From the NCBI RefSeq assembly GCF_020404845.1, contig NZ_JAIOJZ010000026.1:1-64000 (forward strand): a stretch of 64,000 nucleotides of DNA. Reading direction: 5' to 3'. Positions within the stretch are counted from its first letter, which is position 1, and each line of letters starts with the position of its first letter. This document shows, in pieces, positions 45,305 to 55,831 of the stretch. Source of the DNA: Streptomyces hyderabadensis (GTDB lineage: Bacteria; Actinomycetota; Actinomycetes; Streptomycetales; Streptomycetaceae). The position numbers were made by a program, and so were the translations under genes. The notes below the pieces were generated by a model. That model did no database searches. It was given only the letters and a program-made list of their open reading frames with translations, and was not told the origin of the DNA.

Positions 45305-47173
45305 GTGCCCGCGATCCCCAGCCATGTGCCCGAGCCGAGCCGTACCGACCCGGCGCTGATCCGCAACTTCTGCATCATCGCGCACATCGACCACGGCAAG
45401 TCCACGCTCGCCGACCGGATGCTCCAGCTGACCGGTGTGGTCGAGCAGCGGCAGATGCGCGCCCAGTACCTCGACCGCATGGACATCGAGCGCGAGCGCG
45501 GCATCACGATCAAGTCCCAGGCGGTGCGGTTGCCGTGGGCCCCGTCCCACGACGAGGGCACCACGCACATCCTCAACATGATCGACACCCCGGGGCACGT
45601 CGACTTCACCTACGAGGTGTCGCGGTCGCTGGCCGCGTGCGAGGGCACCATCCTCCTCGTCGACGCCGCCCAGGGCATCGAGGCCCAGACCCTCGCCAAC
45701 CTGTACCTGGCGATGGAGAACGACCTCACGATCATCCCCGTGCTGAACAAGATCGACCTGCCGGCCGCGCAGCCCGAGAAGTTCGCCGAGGAGCTGGCCA
45801 ACCTGGTCGGCTGCGACCCCGACGACGTGCTCAAGGTCTCCGCCAAGACCGGCCTCGGCGTCGACGCGCTGCTGGACAAGGTCGTCGCCGACATCCCGGC
45901 CCCGGTCGGCGTCAAGGACGCCCCCGCCCGCGCGATGATCTTCGACTCGGTCTACGACTCCTACCGCGGCGTCGTGACGTACGTCCGGGTCATCGACGGC
46001 CAGCTCAACAAGCGCGAGCGGATCCGGATGATGTCCACCGGCGCCACCCACGAGCTGCTGGAGATCGGCACCAACTCGCCCGAGATGCTCGCCGCCGACG
46101 GCCTCGGCGTCGGCGAGGTGGGGTACCTGATCACCGGTGTGAAGGACGTCCGCCAGTCCAAGGTCGGCGACACCGTCACCAGCCAGCACAAGGGCGCCGA
46201 GGAGGCGCTCGGCGGCTACAAGGACCCCAGGCCCATGGTCTTCTCCGGCCTGTACCCCCTGGACGGCTCCGACTACCCGCTGCTGCGCGAGGCCCTGGAC
46301 AAGCTCCAGCTCAACGACGCCGCCCTGGTCTACGAGCCGGAGACCTCCGCCGCCCTCGGCTTCGGCTTCCGCGTCGGCTTCCTCGGCCTGCTCCACCTCG
46401 ACGTGATCCGCGAGCGGCTGGAGCGCGAGTTCAACCTCGACCTGATCGCCACCGCGCCCAACGTGGTCTACCGCGTGGTCATGGAGGACGGCAGCGAGCA
46501 CACCGTCACCAACCCGAGCGAGTTCCCCGAGGGCAAGATCGACGAGGTCTACGAGCCGGTCGTGCGCGCCACGATCCTGGCGCCGACCGAGTTCATCGGC
46601 GCGATCATGGAGCTGTGCCAGACCCGGCGCGGCACCCTGCTCGGCATGGACTACCTCTCCGAGGACCGGGTGGAGATCCGCTACACCCTCCCCCTCGCGG
46701 AGATCGTCTTCGACTTCTTCGACCAGCTGAAGTCGAAGACCCGCGGCTACGCCTCGCTGGACTACGAGCCCACCGGCGAGCAGACCTCCAGTCTGGTCAA
46801 GGTCGACATCCTGCTGCACGGCGACAAGGTGGACGCCTTCTCGGCGATCACCCACAAGGACCAGGCGTACGCGTACGGCGTCCGGCTCGTCGCCAAGCTC
46901 AAGGAGCTGATCCCGCGGCAGGCCTTCGAGGTGCCGGTGCAGGCCGCCATCGGCTCCCGGGTGATCGCCCGCGAGACCATCCGCGCGATCCGCAAGGACG
47001 TCCTCGCCAAGTGCTACGGCGGTGACATCTCCCGCAAGCGGAAGCTGCTGGAGAAGCAGAAGGAAGGCAAGAAGCGGATGAAGATGGTGGGTTCCGTGGA
47101 GGTTCCGCAGGAGGCCTTCATCGCGGTCCTGTCCAGCGATGACAGCGCGGGGTCGGGCAAGGGCAAGAAGTAA
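45305..47173 (+). CDS. lepA: Elongation factor 4 (LepA)
   Basis: 622 residues. A translational GTPase that remodels ribosomes under stress. G-domain motifs AHIDHGKSTL, RGITIKSQ, DTPGHVDF and NKIDLP; the LepA C-terminal signature is present (RVIARETIRAIRKDVLAKCYGGDISRKRKLL). The GTG at 45305 with AGGA 7 nt upstream gives the standard length; the frame is open farther upstream without support. Divergent from rpsT, with a 237-nt spacer. Confidence 0.97.
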   Translation: MPAIPSHVPEPSRTDPALIRNFCIIAHIDHGKSTLADRMLQLTGVVEQRQMRAQYLDRMDIERERGITIKSQAVRLPWAPSHDEGTTHILNMIDTPGHVDFTYEVSRSLAACEGTILLVDAAQGIEAQTLANLYLAMENDLTIIPVLNKIDLPAAQPEKFAEELANLVGCDPDDVLKVSAKTGLGVDALLDKVVADIPAPVGVKDAPARAMIFDSVYDSYRGVVTYVRVIDGQLNKRERIRMMSTGATHELLEIGTNSPEMLAADGLGVGEVGYLITGVKDVRQSKVGDTVTSQHKGAEEALGGYKDPRPMVFSGLYPLDGSDYPLLREALDKLQLNDAALVYEPETSAALGFGFRVGFLGLLHLDVIRERLEREFNLDLIATAPNVVYRVVMEDGSEHTVTNPSEFPEGKIDEVYEPVVRATILAPTEFIGAIMELCQTRRGTLLGMDYLSEDRVEIRYTLPLAEIVFDFFDQLKSKTRGYASLDYEPTGEQTSSLVKVDILLHGDKVDAFSAITHKDQAYAYGVRLVAKLKELIPRQAFEVPVQAAIGSRVIARETIRAIRKDVLAKCYGGDISRKRKLLEKQKEGKKRMKMVGSVEVPQEAFIAVLSSDDSAGSGKGKK

Positions 47174-47318
47174 CCGCCACGGCACACACCGAGTCCGGGC
47201 GAAACGGACACGGAGGGGCTCGTCGTACGAAAGTGCGGCGGGTCCCTTCGCATGTCACGGGGGCGCATCTGTAGGAAGTGACAGGGCGCGGAGTCTTACG
47301 CCGGGGCCGGTCGCCCTT

Positions 47319-47324
47319 TACCCT
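47319..47324 (+). promoter_or_regulatory. -10-like element upstream of the acyl-CoA ligase gene
   Basis: TACCCT at 47319-47324; transcription would start near 47331, just before the palindrome at 47341-47355. Confidence 0.4.
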
Positions 47325-47340
47325 GATGCCTGCCGCGTAG

Positions 47341-47355
47341 TTACTCGTGAGTTAA
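47341..47355. promoter_or_regulatory. Palindromic operator candidate upstream of the acyl-CoA ligase
   Basis: TTACTCGTGAGTTAA: nearly perfect dyad TTACTC / GAGTTAA, AT-rich in a GC-rich setting, located at about +10 to +25 from the putative start site and 116 nt before the start codon. The form suits a TetR-type dimer. Confidence 0.5.
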
Positions 47356-47470
47356 ACAAGTGATCGGGCAACAGTCCGAGTCACCGCCCGAACACCGCCC
47401 GAGAGTGAACCAGCCGCACCTGAGCCAGCCGCAACGAGCCAGCCGCACCGTCGCGGGCCCGGAGGATGTC

Positions 47471-49348
<1,878 letters not shown>

Positions 49349-49441
49349 TCCCGGGGCGGCCCGGGACACGGCAGGCCCCGGCCGGAGCCACGGCGGGGGC
49401 CACGGCCGCGCCCGGTGTCACTGTCCGCACGGCGGATGTCC

Positions 49442-49467
49442 GAAGGCGGCCGGTTTCGGTCGCCTTC
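49442..49467 (+). terminator. Hairpin after the acyl-CoA ligase gene
   Basis: GAAGGCG / CGCCTTC (49442-49448, 49461-49467) with a 12-nt loop; a weak terminator candidate 94 nt past the stop. Confidence 0.4.
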
Positions 49468-49610
49468 CGGCCGTCTTCGAACGTTCGCCTAGCACGGTTC
49501 TCACCCATCGCGGCCCACTTCGGTAACTCCGCGCTTATGGGCGGGTCCGGTCTGTCACTCTGTCGGCATCGACTGCGAGGAATTCGCACGCACTGCCCGG
49601 GGAGACGTCC

Positions 49611-51689
49611 ATGGGGGCCATTCCGACGCAGCGGGAGACCGCCTCCCGCGCCGGCGCCGCGGCCGCGCGCACCGCCGAGGGCTTCGGCGAGGGCTTCGAG
49701 GAGTGCGCGCGGGCGCGCGTGACCCTGCTCGGCAGCTCCCTGGCGCCCGGCGCGGCCCGTGCGATGACGCGGGCCGCGCTCGCCGACTGGTCCGCGCTCG
49801 GCCTGCCCGGCACGGAACACCTGACCGAGCACCTCGCCGCCGACGCCCTGGTCGTCGTCAGTGAGCTGGTCACCAACGCCGTCGTGCACGCCGGTACCGA
49901 CGTGGAGGTGGTCCTCCAGGTGGAGGAGACCGGCACCCTCGTCGTCGAGGTCGCGGACCACCACCCCTCCCGCGCCCCGAGGGGCGGCGAGCCCGAGACG
50001 CCGCACGAGCCCCCCGAGTACGGGCGCGGCCTGCGACTCGTCGCCGCCCTCGCGGAGGCCTGGGGCGTCACCTACCGCCCGGGCTGCAAGACGGTGTGGG
50101 CGCGACTGCCGGCCGGGGGCGCCGAACCGGCGGAGGGCGCCGTCGAGGCCGTGGCCGTCGAGTCGTCCGGGCACCGGGCGCGGACCGGGGCGCACGCCGG
50201 GGGCCCGCACGGAGCACCGGCCGCGGGCGCGGGGGAGCCGGCAGTCCCCGACCGCCCGGACCGCGCGTCCGGAAGGTCCGGCCGGCGCCGTCCCCGCGAC
50301 CGGGAGTGGCTGGGCCGCGGCGCCCTGTCCTTCCTCGCCGAGGCCTCCGACCTGCTGGCCGGACAGCTCGACGAGGACCTGGTCGCCTCCCTCACCGGCC
50401 AGCTGATCGTGCCCCGGCTCGCCGACTGGTGCGGGGTGTGGCTGGAGGACGAGTCCCTGGGCCGGGCCGCCTGGAGCGACGACACCGGGGCCGCCGTCGG
50501 CGCCCGGCTGGCCCGGGTGTGGCACGCGGGCGAGGGACACCTCGACGCACTGCGCGCGGCCCTGGAGAAGGAGCCGCCCCGCCCCCGCGACCCGTGGCGC
50601 TCCGGTCCCGTCGGCCACCCCTGGCCCGCCGAGGCGCTCGGCACGCACGGCAGCGCGCTCGCCTACCGCCTGGTGGCCGGCGGCCGGCCCCTGGGCACCC
50701 TGGTCATCGGCCGGACCGACCCGCCGGACGCCTCCGGCGGCCCGGACGGCGCGGGCGCCCCCGACACCGACGGTCGGCCCGACGCCGACGGCCGGCCCGG
50801 TTCCCCCGGTTTCCCGGACGAGATCACGGGCCTGGTCGAGGACCTCAGCCGCCGGGTGGCGCTCGCCATCGGCGCCGCCCGCCAGTACGCCCGGCAGGCC
50901 ACCATCAGCGCCGTGCTCCAGCGCGGTCTGCTGCCCGGCGCCGTCGCCGAGATCCCCGGCGTGCGCAGCGCCCTCGTCTACGAACCGCGCGACAAGGGCG
51001 GCCCCAGCGGCGACTTCTACGACCTCTTCCCGGCCGGCGACGGCCGCTGGTGCTTCGCCGTGGGCGACGTCCAGGGCAAGGGCCCCGAGGCCGCCGTCGT
51101 CATCGGCCTCGCCCGGCCCTGGCTGCGGCTGCTGGCCCGCGAGCAGTACGGCGTCCCCGACGTCCTCGACCGCCTCAACCAGCTCCTCCTCGACGACGCC
51201 ACCGAGGCCGCCGACGCCGCCGCCCGCGCCCTGGTCGCCGCCGGAGGCCCACCGGTTGCCCCGGGCGACGGACCGCAGACCCGGTTCCTCTCCCTCCTCT
51301 ACGGCGAGCTGGTCCCCTTCGACGGCGGCGTCCGCTGCACCGTCGCCTCCGCCGGACACCCGCTGCCGCTGCTGCTCGGGCCCGACGGCACGGTGAGCGC
51401 GGTCGCGTGCCCGCAGACCCTGCTCGGTGTCGTCGAGGACGCGACGTACGTCAGCGAGACCTTCGAGCTGCGCTCCGGCGACACCCTGCTGTGCGTCACG
51501 GACGGGATCACGGAGCGGCGCAGCGGCTCCCGGCAGTTCGACGACGGCGACGGGCTCGCCGCCGCGCTGGCCGGGTGCACGGGCCTGGACGCCGAGCTGG
51601 TCGCCGAGCGGATCCGGCGGCTGGTGCACGAGTTCGGACCCCGGCCCCCGGAGGACGACCTGGCCCTGCTGGTGCTCCAGGCCGAGTGA
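49611..51689 (+). CDS. HATPase - GAF - SpoIIE (PP2C) sensor phosphatase
   Basis: 692 residues, soluble. N-terminal anti-sigma-factor-type kinase domain (about 35-165; N-box SELVTNAVVHAG, VEVADHHPS, GRGLRLVAALAEAWG), a disordered linker, a GAF-like sensory region (about 240-400; PRLADWCGVWLED...), and a C-terminal SpoIIE/RsbU-type PP2C phosphatase (about 430-690) with metal-site Asp in SGDFYDLF, AVGDVQGKGPEAA and CVTDGITERR. Such proteins both phosphorylate and dephosphorylate anti-anti-sigma factors in partner switching. ATG with GGGGAGA upstream. No sigma or anti-sigma-antagonist gene lies next to it. Confidence 0.9.
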   Translation: MGAIPTQRETASRAGAAAARTAEGFGEGFEECARARVTLLGSSLAPGAARAMTRAALADWSALGLPGTEHLTEHLAADALVVVSELVTNAVVHAGTDVEVVLQVEETGTLVVEVADHHPSRAPRGGEPETPHEPPEYGRGLRLVAALAEAWGVTYRPGCKTVWARLPAGGAEPAEGAVEAVAVESSGHRARTGAHAGGPHGAPAAGAGEPAVPDRPDRASGRSGRRRPRDREWLGRGALSFLAEASDLLAGQLDEDLVASLTGQLIVPRLADWCGVWLEDESLGRAAWSDDTGAAVGARLARVWHAGEGHLDALRAALEKEPPRPRDPWRSGPVGHPWPAEALGTHGSALAYRLVAGGRPLGTLVIGRTDPPDASGGPDGAGAPDTDGRPDADGRPGSPGFPDEITGLVEDLSRRVALAIGAARQYARQATISAVLQRGLLPGAVAEIPGVRSALVYEPRDKGGPSGDFYDLFPAGDGRWCFAVGDVQGKGPEAAVVIGLARPWLRLLAREQYGVPDVLDRLNQLLLDDATEAADAAARALVAAGGPPVAPGDGPQTRFLSLLYGELVPFDGGVRCTVASAGHPLPLLLGPDGTVSAVACPQTLLGVVEDATYVSETFELRSGDTLLCVTDGITERRSGSRQFDDGDGLAAALAGCTGLDAELVAERIRRLVHEFGPRPPEDDLALLVLQAE

Positions 51690-51716
51690 GCGGGCGGGGG
51701 ATCCGCGCGGGTACGG

Positions 51717-51722
51717 GACAAT
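51717..51722 (+). promoter_or_regulatory. -10-like GACAAT box 7 nt before hemW
   Basis: GACAAT-N7-ATG; the same GACAATGG context occurs before the GTG at 43231. No ribosome site. Confidence 0.35.
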
Positions 51723-51729
51723 GGAACGC

Positions 51730-52962
51730 ATGCCCTCCGCACTCCCCGACGGCGAACCCGTCCCCGCCGACGGCGCCCTGCCCGCGTCCGCGCTCGCCGG
51801 GGCCGCCGACCGCCCCCTCGGCTTCTACCTGCACGTGCCGTACTGCGCGACCCGCTGCGGCTACTGCGACTTCAACACCTACACCGCGACCGAGCTGCGC
51901 GGCACCGGCGGCGTCCTCGCCTCCCGCGACAACTACGCCGACACGCTCGTCGACGAGGTCCGCCTGGCCCGCAAGGTGCTCGGCGACGACCCCCGCGAGG
52001 TCCGCACGGTCTTCGTCGGCGGCGGCACGCCCACCCTGCTGGCCGCCGGTGACCTGGTGCGGATGCTGGGCGCGATCCGCGACGAGTTCGGCCTGGCGCC
52101 GGACGCGGAGATCACCACGGAGGCCAACCCGGAGTCGGTCGACCCGGCGTACCTCGCCACCCTCCGCGAGGGCGGCTTCAACCGGATCTCCTTCGGCATG
52201 CAGAGCGCGAAGCAGCACGTCCTGAAGATCCTGGACCGCACCCACACCCCCGGCCGCCCCGAGGCCTGCGTCGCCGAGGCCCGCGCGGCCGGCTTCGACC
52301 ACGTCAACCTCGACCTGATCTACGGCACCCCGGGGGAGTCCGACGACGACTGGCGGGCCTCGCTGGACGCCGCGCTCGGCGCCGGACCCGACCACGTCTC
52401 GGCGTACGCCCTGATCGTCGAGGAGGGCACCCAGCTGGCCCGGCGCATCAGGCGCGGCGAGGTGCCGATGACCGACGACGACGTGCACGCCGACCGGTAT
52501 CTGATCGCCGAGGAGACCCTCGCGGCGGCGGGCTTCGACTGGTACGAGGTGTCGAACTGGGCCACCTCCGACGCCGGGCGCTGCCTGCACAACGAGCTGT
52601 ACTGGCGGGGCGCCGACTGGTGGGGCGCGGGGCCGGGCGCGCACTCCCACGTGGGCGGCGTGCGCTGGTGGAACGTGAAGCACCCCGGGGCGTACGCGGG
52701 CGCGCTGGCGGCGGGGAAGTCGCCGGGCGCCGGGCGTGAGGTGCTGACGGACGAGGACCGGCGGGTGGAGCGCATCCTGCTGGAGCTGCGGCTGCGGGAG
52801 GGCGTCCCGCTGTCACTCCTGCGGGAGGCGGGACTCGCGGCGGCCCGGCGGGCGCTGTCGGAGGGGCTGCTGGAGGAGGGGCCGTACGAGGCGGGGAGCG
52901 CGGTGCTGACGCTGCGCGGGCGGCTGCTGGCGGACGCGGTGGTACGGGACCTGGTGGACTGA
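51730..52962 (+). CDS. hemW: HemW-like radical SAM protein (heme chaperone)
   Basis: 410 residues. Radical SAM cluster motif CATRCGYCDF (CxxxCxxC), then FVGGGTPTLL, TTEANPESVD, RISFGMQS, LIYGTPGESDDDW and the C-terminal HemN_C region (CLHNELYWRGADWWGAGPGAHSHV). The HemN-only N-terminal Cys/Arg features are absent and the CxxxCxxC lacks the fourth Cys of HemN (F in that place), which favours the heme chaperone HemW over coproporphyrinogen oxidase. Short distance (40 nt) from the phosphatase gene. Confidence 0.93.
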   Translation: MPSALPDGEPVPADGALPASALAGAADRPLGFYLHVPYCATRCGYCDFNTYTATELRGTGGVLASRDNYADTLVDEVRLARKVLGDDPREVRTVFVGGGTPTLLAAGDLVRMLGAIRDEFGLAPDAEITTEANPESVDPAYLATLREGGFNRISFGMQSAKQHVLKILDRTHTPGRPEACVAEARAAGFDHVNLDLIYGTPGESDDDWRASLDAALGAGPDHVSAYALIVEEGTQLARRIRRGEVPMTDDDVHADRYLIAEETLAAAGFDWYEVSNWATSDAGRCLHNELYWRGADWWGAGPGAHSHVGGVRWWNVKHPGAYAGALAAGKSPGAGREVLTDEDRRVERILLELRLREGVPLSLLREAGLAAARRALSEGLLEEGPYEAGSAVLTLRGRLLADAVVRDLVD

Positions 52963-53000
52963 CCGGGCTTTCCTCGCCCCCGCCGCCCCTTCCCGTCCCG

Positions 53001-53052
53001 ACCCCGGGGGCGCTGCCCCCGGACCCCCGCTCCTCAAACGCCGGAGGGGCTG
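53001..53052. repeat. Streptomyces-type intergenic palindromic repeat
   Basis: Hairpin CCGGGGGC / GCCCCCGG (53004-53011, 53015-53022) followed by a CTCCTCAAACGCCGGAG unit. This combination recurs between genes across Streptomyces genomes (recalled). It sits between convergent hemW and the DUF3097 gene and can act as a terminator. Confidence 0.7.
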
Positions 53053-53059
53053 GGTTCAC

Positions 53060-53869
53060 TCACGCCGTAACGAAGTCGATCAGTTCCTCCACCCGCCCCA
53101 GCAGCTCGGGCTCCAGGTCCTTGTACGAGGACACCCGCGCCAGGATCGCCTGCCACACCGCGCCGGTGTTGTCCGACGGCCAGCCCAGTGCCCGGCACAC
53201 CCCCGTCTTCCAGTCCTGACCGCGAGGCACCCGGGGCCAGCCCTCAATCCCCACCGACGACGGCTTCACCGCCTCCCAGATGTCGATGTACGGGTGGCCC
53301 ACCACCAGCGCGTGCTCGCTCGTCACCGCCTCCGCGATGCGCCACTCCTTCGAACCCGGCACCAGGTGGTCCACCAGGACGCCCAGCCGCGCGTCGGGGC
53401 CGGGGGTGAAGTCGGCGACGATCGACGGGAGGTCGTCCACGCCGCCCAGGTACTCCACGACGACGCCCTCGATGCGCAGGTCGTCGCCCCACACCTTCTC
53501 GACCAGCTCGGCGTCGTGCCGCCCCTCGACGTAGATGCGCCCGGCGCGCGCCACCCGTGCGCGGGCGCCGGGGACGGCGACCGAACCGGACGCCGTGCGG
53601 GAGGGGGCGGACCGCGCCGGGCCGGAGGAGGACGGGCGGACCAGGGTCACCACCCGGCCCTCCAGGAGGAAACCGCGGGGCTCCAGCGGGAACACCCGGT
53701 GCTTGCCGAAGCGGTCCTCCAGGGTCACCGTGCCCGCCTCGCAGCGGATCACCGCGCCGCAGAAACCGGTGCCGGGCTCCTCGACCACCAGGCCGGGATC
53801 GGCCGGTACCTCGGGAACGGGCTGCGGCTTCTTCCACGGAGGGGTCAGGTCGGCGGAGTACTGGCGCAT
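53060..53869 (-). CDS. DUF3097 family protein
   Basis: 269 residues. Matches the actinobacterial DUF3097 family: N-terminal beta-rich domain (GFCGAVIRCEAGTVTLEDRFGKHRVFPLEP) and a Toprim-like C-terminal half (IYVEGRHDAELVEKVWGDDLRIEGVVVEYLGGVDDL with Glu and DxD-type acidic residues, then HALVVGHPYIDIWEAVKP). A Toprim fold suggests nucleic-acid phosphodiester chemistry, but the function is not known to me. Convergent with hemW. Confidence 0.9.
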   Translation of the reverse strand: MRQYSADLTPPWKKPQPVPEVPADPGLVVEEPGTGFCGAVIRCEAGTVTLEDRFGKHRVFPLEPRGFLLEGRVVTLVRPSSSGPARSAPSRTASGSVAVPGARARVARAGRIYVEGRHDAELVEKVWGDDLRIEGVVVEYLGGVDDLPSIVADFTPGPDARLGVLVDHLVPGSKEWRIAEAVTSEHALVVGHPYIDIWEAVKPSSVGIEGWPRVPRGQDWKTGVCRALGWPSDNTGAVWQAILARVSSYKDLEPELLGRVEELIDFVTA

Positions 53870-53903
53870 TCTGATGACGATACGAGGAGACGGTGCGCCG
53901 TGA

Positions 53904-54647
53904 TCAGTGCGACACGCCGAACCGGGCGGCCAGCGCGTCCCGTTGGGCCCGGACGAACGCCGCGTCCACCACCGCTCCGTGACCGGGGACGTACAGCGCG
54001 TCGTCGCCGCCCAGGCCCAGCAGCCGGTCCAGGGCGTCCGGCCAGCGCCCCGGTGCGGCGTCGGGGCCCGCCTGCGGCTCGCCGGACTCCTCGACCAGGT
54101 CGCCGCAGAAGACGACCGCCGGGGCGCCCGGCACCAGCACCGCGAGGTCGTGCCCGGTGTGGCCCGGGCCGACGTCGGCCAGCAGCACCTGACGGCCGCC
54201 GCCCAGGTCGAGCCACCGCTCGCCGCGGACCTCGTGCCGGACGGGGGCGAGCGCGTCGGCCGCCGCCCGCGCCGCCCCCGCGTCCAGGCCCTCCGCCACC
54301 GCGTCCGCGCGCAGCGCCTCCCGGCCCTGTCCGCCCGGCGCGAACAACGCGTCCGTGCCCCCGGCGCCGTACGCGCCGTACACCTCCGCGTCCGCGAACG
54401 CCGCCGCGCCGAAGACGTGGTCGAAGTGCGGGTGGGTCAGCGCGAGATGTGTCACACGGCGGCCGGCGAGTCGCCGCGCCCCCTCGCGCAACCGGGCGCC
54501 CTCGTCCAGGCTCGACCCCGCGTCCACCATCAGCGCCGCCTCCGCGCCGAGCACCAGCCCCGCCGTGCAGTCCCAGCCCGGCAGCCGGCGCCGCCCCACC
54601 CCGTCCGCCAGCCGCTCCCAGCCCAGCTCTTCCCAAGTCACCGTCAC
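53904..54647 (-). CDS. MBL-fold metallo-hydrolase
   Basis: 247 residues. Metallo-beta-lactamase fold with LTHPHFDHVFG (HxHxDH), a His in DVGPGHTGHDL, FCGDLVEE and YVPGHGAVVD completing the two-metal site. Likely a hydrolase or glyoxalase-II-like enzyme; substrate unknown. The GTG at 54647 is chosen because a TAGCGT -10 box ends 7 nt upstream and there is no ribosome site (leaderless candidate); the longer frame would run over the hrcA promoter and CIRCE. It is divergent from hrcA. Confidence 0.85.
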   Translation of the reverse strand: MTVTWEELGWERLADGVGRRRLPGWDCTAGLVLGAEAALMVDAGSSLDEGARLREGARRLAGRRVTHLALTHPHFDHVFGAAAFADAEVYGAYGAGGTDALFAPGGQGREALRADAVAEGLDAGAARAAADALAPVRHEVRGERWLDLGGGRQVLLADVGPGHTGHDLAVLVPGAPAVVFCGDLVEESGEPQAGPDAAPGRWPDALDRLLGLGGDDALYVPGHGAVVDAAFVRAQRDALAARFGVSH

Positions 54648-54654
54648 GGCGACG

Positions 54655-54660
54655 ACGCTA
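54655..54660 (-). promoter_or_regulatory. -10 element 7 nt before the MBL hydrolase start
   Basis: TAGCGT on the minus strand (54660-54655), 7 nt, GTG at 54647. Confidence 0.45.
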
Positions 54661-54677
54661 ACGGCTTGGTCCCGGCC

Positions 54678-54708
54678 TTGCCGGGGGCGTACCCCACGGC
54701 CGTACACT
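54678..54708 (+). promoter_or_regulatory. hrcA promoter candidate
   Basis: TTGCCG (54678-54683), 19-nt spacer, TACACT (54703-54708); start expected near 54715, immediately upstream of the CIRCE element. Confidence 0.5.
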
Positions 54709-54721
54709 GGGCCGGGGAAGT

Positions 54722-54748
54722 CTGGCACTCGCGAGCCATGAGTGCCAG
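54722..54748. promoter_or_regulatory. CIRCE operator (HrcA binding site)
   Basis: CTGGCACTC-N9-GAGTGCCAG, a perfect 9-bp dyad with the canonical 9-nt spacer and the Streptomyces form of CIRCE. It lies between the hrcA promoter and the hrcA start, giving autorepression of hrcA-dnaJ that is relieved on heat shock. Confidence 0.93.
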
Positions 54749-54814
54749 GGCAGACAGGTCAGGGCAGGCCGGACAGGCCGAAACGGGCGGACGACAGCTG
54801 GAGGTGCGCGCAGA

Positions 54815-55831
54815 ATGCTGAGTGAACGCAGGCTGAAGGTGCTGCGCGCCATCGTCCAGGACTACGTCGGCACCGAGGAACCGGTCGGTTCCAAGGCCCT
54901 CACCGAGCGGCACAACCTCGGCGTCTCCCCGGCCACCGTGCGCAACGACATGGCGGCCCTGGAGGACGAGGGGTTCATCGCCCAGCCGCACACCAGCGCC
55001 GGGCGCATCCCGACCGACAAGGGCTACCGGCTCTTCGTCGACAAGCTGGCCGGCGTCAAGCCGATGACCGCGCCCGAGCGGCGTGCCATCCAGAACTTCC
55101 TGGAGGGCGCCGTCGACCTCGACGACGTGGTGGCCCGCACGGTGCGGCTGCTCGCGCAGCTCACCCGGCAGGTCGCGGTCGTGCAGTACCCCTCGCTGAC
55201 CCGCTCGACCGTGCGGCACGTGGAGCTGCTCTCGCTCGCGCCCGCCCGCCTGATGCTGGTGCTGATCACGGACACCGGCCGGGTCGAGCAGCGGATGGTC
55301 GACTGCCCGGCGCCGTTCGGCGAGGCCTCGCTGGCCGATCTGCGGGCGCGGCTCAACAGCCGGGTCGCGGGGCGCCGTTTCACGGATGTGCCGTCTCTGG
55401 TGGAAGATCTGGCGGAGCCCTTCGAGGCCGAGGATCGCGGTACGGTCTCCACCGTGCTCTCCACCCTCCTGGAGACGCTGGTCGAGGAGAACGAGGAGCG
55501 GCTGATGATCGGCGGCACCGCCAATCTGACCCGCTTCGGGCACGACTTCCCCCTGGTGATCCGGCCGGTGCTGGAGGCGCTGGAGGAGCAGGTCGTGCTC
55601 CTCAAGCTGCTCGGCGAGGCGAAGGATCCGGGCGTGACCGTACGGATCGGTCATGAGAACGCCCACGAGGGACTCAACTCAACGTCCGTCGTGTCGGTCG
55701 GCTACGGTTCGGGCGGCGAGGCGGTTGCCAAGCTCGGCGTGGTCGGACCGACCCGCATGGACTACCCGGGAACGATGGGAGCGGTACGCGCAGTGGCACG
55801 GTACGTCGGACAGATCCTGGCGGAGTCGTAG
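54815..55831 (+). CDS. hrcA: Heat-inducible transcription repressor HrcA
   Basis: 338 residues. Winged-helix N-terminus (LSERRLKVLRAIVQDYV, GSKALTERHNLGVSPATVRNDMAALEDEGF), then the GAF-like dimerisation region (QVAVVQYPSLTRSTVRHVEL, LVLITDTGRVEQRMV) and a conserved end (VVSVGYGSGGEAVAKLGVVGPTRMDYPGTMGAVRAVARYV). Binds CIRCE with GroEL help. GGAGGT precedes the ATG. The stop codon directly abuts the dnaJ GTG. Confidence 0.97.
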   Translation: MLSERRLKVLRAIVQDYVGTEEPVGSKALTERHNLGVSPATVRNDMAALEDEGFIAQPHTSAGRIPTDKGYRLFVDKLAGVKPMTAPERRAIQNFLEGAVDLDDVVARTVRLLAQLTRQVAVVQYPSLTRSTVRHVELLSLAPARLMLVLITDTGRVEQRMVDCPAPFGEASLADLRARLNSRVAGRRFTDVPSLVEDLAEPFEAEDRGTVSTVLSTLLETLVEENEERLMIGGTANLTRFGHDFPLVIRPVLEALEEQVVLLKLLGEAKDPGVTVRIGHENAHEGLNSTSVVSVGYGSGGEAVAKLGVVGPTRMDYPGTMGAVRAVARYVGQILAES

